Shown here piece after piece: positions 14,174-16,027 of a stretch of DNA of 16,027 nt (positions are counted from its first letter, which is position 1; the number at the start of each line of letters is the position of its first letter). A program made the position numbers and the translations under genes. This DNA comes from Coprococcus sp. GTDB lineage: Bacteria > Bacillota > Clostridia > Lachnospirales > Lachnospiraceae. The notes below the pieces were generated by a model, which saw only the letters and a program-made list of their open reading frames with translations, had not been told where the DNA came from and did no database searches. The DNA is taken from positions 1 to 16,027 of the forward strand of contig JAEDHX010000046.1 in NCBI GenBank assembly GCA_016296785.1, given 5' to 3'.

Positions 14174-15499
14174 CTATCCCTTATATACTACACTGATAAT
14201 TCTATTAATATATTCCTCCGGTTTCCTGTAACCTTCAGCCGGAATTAATACATCAATATATCTTTCAGTATGCCCTTTTAGGAATAATTTATTATCCTTT
14301 TCAATAATTTCTTCAACAAGAACTAAAAGCTCTTCTCCAACAAAGCTTTCCTCATATCTGCGTTTATTATTCTCAGATAATTCAATAAGAGTGTCGCTCC
14401 TGCTATTCTTAACATCAGGCGAAATCTGGTTTGGCATTTTTGCCGCCACCGTGCCCTCTCTTGGAGAATACTTAAATATATGCATTTCATACAGATTAAG
14501 CCTTGTAAGAAATTCTAACGTCTCATTAAACTCCTCATCTGTTTCACCGGGAAAGCCAACAATAACATCTGTTGTAAGTGCAGGTCTGTCATACGCCTTC
14601 CTAAGCATATCACATTTTTCTAAGTATTCCCCGGATGTATACCTTCTATTCATTCTTTTAAGGACTGTATCACAGCCACTTTGAAGGCTTAGATGAAAAT
14701 GAGGACACACCTTCTTATTGGCCGATATGCTATCGACAAAATCCTCTGTTATTATTCCAGGTTCTAACGAACCAAGACGTATTCTTTCTATTGATTCGAT
14801 TTTTGAGATGCTCTCGATAAGTTCTTTTAAATATACCCCATTTTCCTTATCCTTGCCATATGAAGATATATGAATACCGGTAAGAACTACCTCTTTAACA
14901 CCATTTGAAGCTAAATCATTAATTTCACTAATAATATCCTGCTCACTTCGGCTTCTGATGCGTCCTCTTACATATGGAATAATACAATATGAGCAGAACT
15001 GGTTACACCCATCCTGAATTTTTACATATGCTCTTGTATGATTATTTGTTTTTGTAATATTTATTCTCTCATACTCATATTCCCTTGAAATATCAACAAA
15101 CGAATCATATTCCTTTGAAATATCGGCAAATGAATTACATTCTGTTTTTCTCAGATATTCTGAGATAATTAATGCAACATCCTTCTTCTTGTTATTACTG
15201 ATAAGAATATCTATTGTGTTATCAGCTTTAAGCTCGTCTGCTTTAGCTTGAACATAGCAGCCACAGGCAACAACAACTGCATTAGGATTATTTCTCTTTG
15301 CTCTATGAATCATCTGCCTTGACTTCTTATCAGCCATATTAGTAACGGAGCAGGTATTTATCAGGTAGACATCAGCATACTCCTCAAAAGGCACAATAAT
15401 TGCGCCCTCCTTCTCGAGAAGCTCAACCATTCCATCCGTCTCATATTGATTAACCTTACATCCAAGTGTAAGAGTTGCAACTTTCTTATTCTTTAACAT
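14174..15499 (-). CDS. mtaB: tRNA (t6A37) methylthiotransferase MtaB
   Basis: 441 residues. The N-terminal MTTase domain has TLGCKVNQYET (C14), INTCSVT (C50) and ACGCYVQ (C81) for one 4Fe-4S cluster. The radical SAM domain has CNQFCSYC (C165, C169, C172) for the second, and a C-terminal TRAM RNA-binding domain covers about 375-441. LGCKVNQYE, in place of the LGCxMNxxDSE of MiaB/RimO, marks MtaB, which adds the methylthio group to t6A37 to give ms2t6A in ANN-decoding tRNAs. The linker before the radical SAM domain contains a 10-residue duplication (SFADISKEYD / SFVDISREYE). The start has only a weak CGGA-type ribosome site. It is transcribed divergently from the HPr-like gene and is followed by the ireB operon in the same direction. 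Confidence 0.95.
   Translation of the reverse strand: MLKNKKVATLTLGCKVNQYETDGMVELLEKEGAIIVPFEEYADVYLINTCSVTNMADKKSRQMIHRAKRNNPNAVVVACGCYVQAKADELKADNTIDILISNNKKKDVALIISEYLRKTECNSFADISKEYDSFVDISREYEYERINITKTNNHTRAYVKIQDGCNQFCSYCIIPYVRGRIRSRSEQDIISEINDLASNGVKEVVLTGIHISSYGKDKENGVYLKELIESISKIESIERIRLGSLEPGIITEDFVDSISANKKVCPHFHLSLQSGCDTVLKRMNRRYTSGEYLEKCDMLRKAYDRPALTTDVIVGFPGETDEEFNETLEFLTRLNLYEMHIFKYSPREGTVAAKMPNQISPDVKNSRSDTLIELSENNKRRYEESFVGEELLVLVEEIIEKDNKLFLKGHTERYIDVLIPAEGYRKPEEYINRIISVVYKG
15076..15135. repeat. 30-bp in-frame tandem duplication inside mtaB
   Basis: Positions 15076-15105 and 15106-15135 match base for base except for a few substitutions. It encodes two copies of a 10-residue unit (residues about 123-142) in the linker between the MTTase and radical SAM domains. 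The frame is kept, so the protein should still work. Confidence 0.8.
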
Positions 15500-15568
15500 A
15501 GTAGTATTCCGTTTCTGTAAATTTAATCTGTTAATTACGTAAATTTTTATAAGTTATTCTGATGCTTA

Positions 15569-15597
15569 TTGACTTTTATTACTCATAACTATATTAT
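15569..15597 (+). promoter_or_regulatory. Predicted sigma-A promoter of the HPr-like gene
   Basis: TTGACT (15569-15574), a 17-nt spacer and TATTAT (15592-15597), one mismatch from TATAAT. The ribosome site AGGAGG is at 15633-15638. The divergent mtaB promoter must lie in the same 145-nt gap, but no convincing site was seen for it. Confidence 0.65.
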
Positions 15598-15644
15598 AAT
15601 TATATGACATACTTTTGGATTACTAATTGTATAGGAGGATAATT

Positions 15645-15881
15645 ATGAAAACAGTTATGATTTCTTTAAATTCAATTGATAAGGTTAAAAACTTCTGCAC
15701 TGATATTGCTAAGTTTGATGCAGAATTTGATTTAGTATCAGGACGTTATGTTATCGATGCTAAGTCCATCATGGGTATCTTCAGTCTTGATATATCTAAA
15801 CCAATCGAGCTTATTATTCATGCTGAAGAGAAGGATCTTGATGATATTATGGCAGTACTTGCACCTTACATTGCCGAGTAA
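15645..15881 (+). CDS. HPr-like protein lacking the phosphorylatable histidine
   Basis: 78 residues from the ATG that follows AGGAGG; an upstream in-frame ATG at 15627 is rejected because it precedes the ribosome site. The fold fits HPr (beta-alpha-beta-beta-alpha-beta-beta-alpha) and the segment around the regulatory serine is well kept: DAKSIMGIFSLDISKPIELIIHA (38-60), equivalent to LKSIMGVMSLGI with Ser46 in Bacillus HPr. The active-site loop normally reading GIHARPA is NSIDKVKNF here, so His15 and Arg17 are gone and transfer of phosphate from Enzyme I to sugars is not possible. This recalls Bacillus Crh, which keeps Ser46 but not His15 and acts with CcpA in catabolite control. It is monocistronic, with its own promoter and terminator. 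Confidence 0.8.
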   Translation: MKTVMISLNSIDKVKNFCTDIAKFDAEFDLVSGRYVIDAKSIMGIFSLDISKPIELIIHAEEKDLDDIMAVLAPYIAE

Positions 15882-15901
15882 TTATTGGATAATCTGCATA
15901 T

Positions 15902-15935
15902 AAGCCGAAGAATATTGTAATTCTTCGGCTTTTTT
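15902..15935 (+). terminator. Intrinsic terminator after the HPr-like gene
   Basis: Perfect 12-bp stem (AAGCCGAAGAAT at 15902-15913 with ATTCTTCGGCTT at 15920-15931), 6-nt loop, then T6 (15930-15935). It lies 20 nt after the stop codon. This is the clearest rho-independent terminator in the window. Confidence 0.95.
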
Positions 15936-15977
15936 ATATAACAGGAAATTCCTCCGAATTTCCTGTTATATAAAAAA
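15930..15977. repeat. 22-bp perfect inverted repeat with 4-nt loop
   Basis: The arms are 15930-15951 and 15956-15977, exact reverse complements, with loop CTCC. The left arm starts with the T-run of the preceding terminator and the right arm ends in A6. On either strand the stem begins with T6 and ends with A6, so it is not itself an ordinary terminator in either direction. It may be a dispersed intergenic repeat or the edge of a small mobile element. Confidence 0.75.
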
Positions 15978-16027
15978 CGCTCCGCTAAGGATGCGCACTC
16001 GCGCGATAGAAAGTCTGTCGCACAAGC
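15978..16027. other. GC-rich tail at the right edge, possible dispersed repeat (incomplete)
   Basis: About 30 of 50 bases are G or C, against a clearly AT-rich background, with no coding frame. It includes the GCGCACTCGCGC stretch and directly abuts the long inverted repeat. The sequence is cut by the window edge, so its extent is unknown. Confidence 0.4.

Noticed and set aside
15627..15644. Upstream ATG for the HPr-like gene
   Set aside because: It precedes the AGGAGG site, which is well placed for the ATG at 15645 where the HPr fold begins.

Overview
This is an AT-rich, gene-dense chromosomal window from a low-GC Gram-positive anaerobe. The proteins (IreB, RuvX, YrzB/DUF1292, RNase J, YlbF, TrmR, SigK, a type IV pilus set without a secretin, MtaB, a degenerate HPr) point to class Clostridia, most likely a Lachnospiraceae-type organism. 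That placement is inferred from gene content and order; no marker gene in the window names a species.

Region 1 (1-7892, all leftward) is a type IV pilus cluster. In transcription order it holds pilB (extension ATPase), pilT (retraction ATPase), pilC (platform protein), pilA (major pilin), a single gene that joins PilM and PilN, a PilO-like gene, and the first codons of another prepilin that runs off the left edge. A good sigma-A type promoter lies before pilB. Two further promoter-like sites lie before pilC and share an AACGTGGT motif. pilA sits between a leader with three hairpins and a 475-nt non-coding stretch with a strong stem-loop. PilB carries an intact MshEN domain, so pilus extension is predicted to respond to cyclic di-GMP.

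Region 2 (7893-8655) is the shared upstream region and a rightward sigK-like sporulation sigma factor that lacks a pro-sequence. A hairpin between sigK and the convergent operon may terminate both.

Region 3 (14095-8660, leftward) is a compact operon: ireB, ruvX, yrzB (DUF1292), RNase J (TTG start), a YlbF-family gene, a short MltG-like gene without a catalytic domain, trmR and a U32-family trhP. The order resembles the Bacillus yrzL-yrrK-yrzB-yrrL-yrrM-yrrN/O block with RNase J and YlbF inserted. The last two genes are predicted to make 5-methoxyuridine at the tRNA wobble position.

Region 4 (14174-16027) has leftward mtaB (ms2t6A tRNA modification), a divergent small HPr-like gene that has lost the phosphorylatable histidine, a textbook terminator, and a long perfect inverted repeat leading into a GC-rich tail at the right edge.

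I saw no tRNA or rRNA gene, CRISPR array, transposase or prophage gene. The main points for follow-up are the pilus cluster with its PilM-PilN fusion and its unusual non-coding regions, the catalytically empty MltG, and the His-less HPr.
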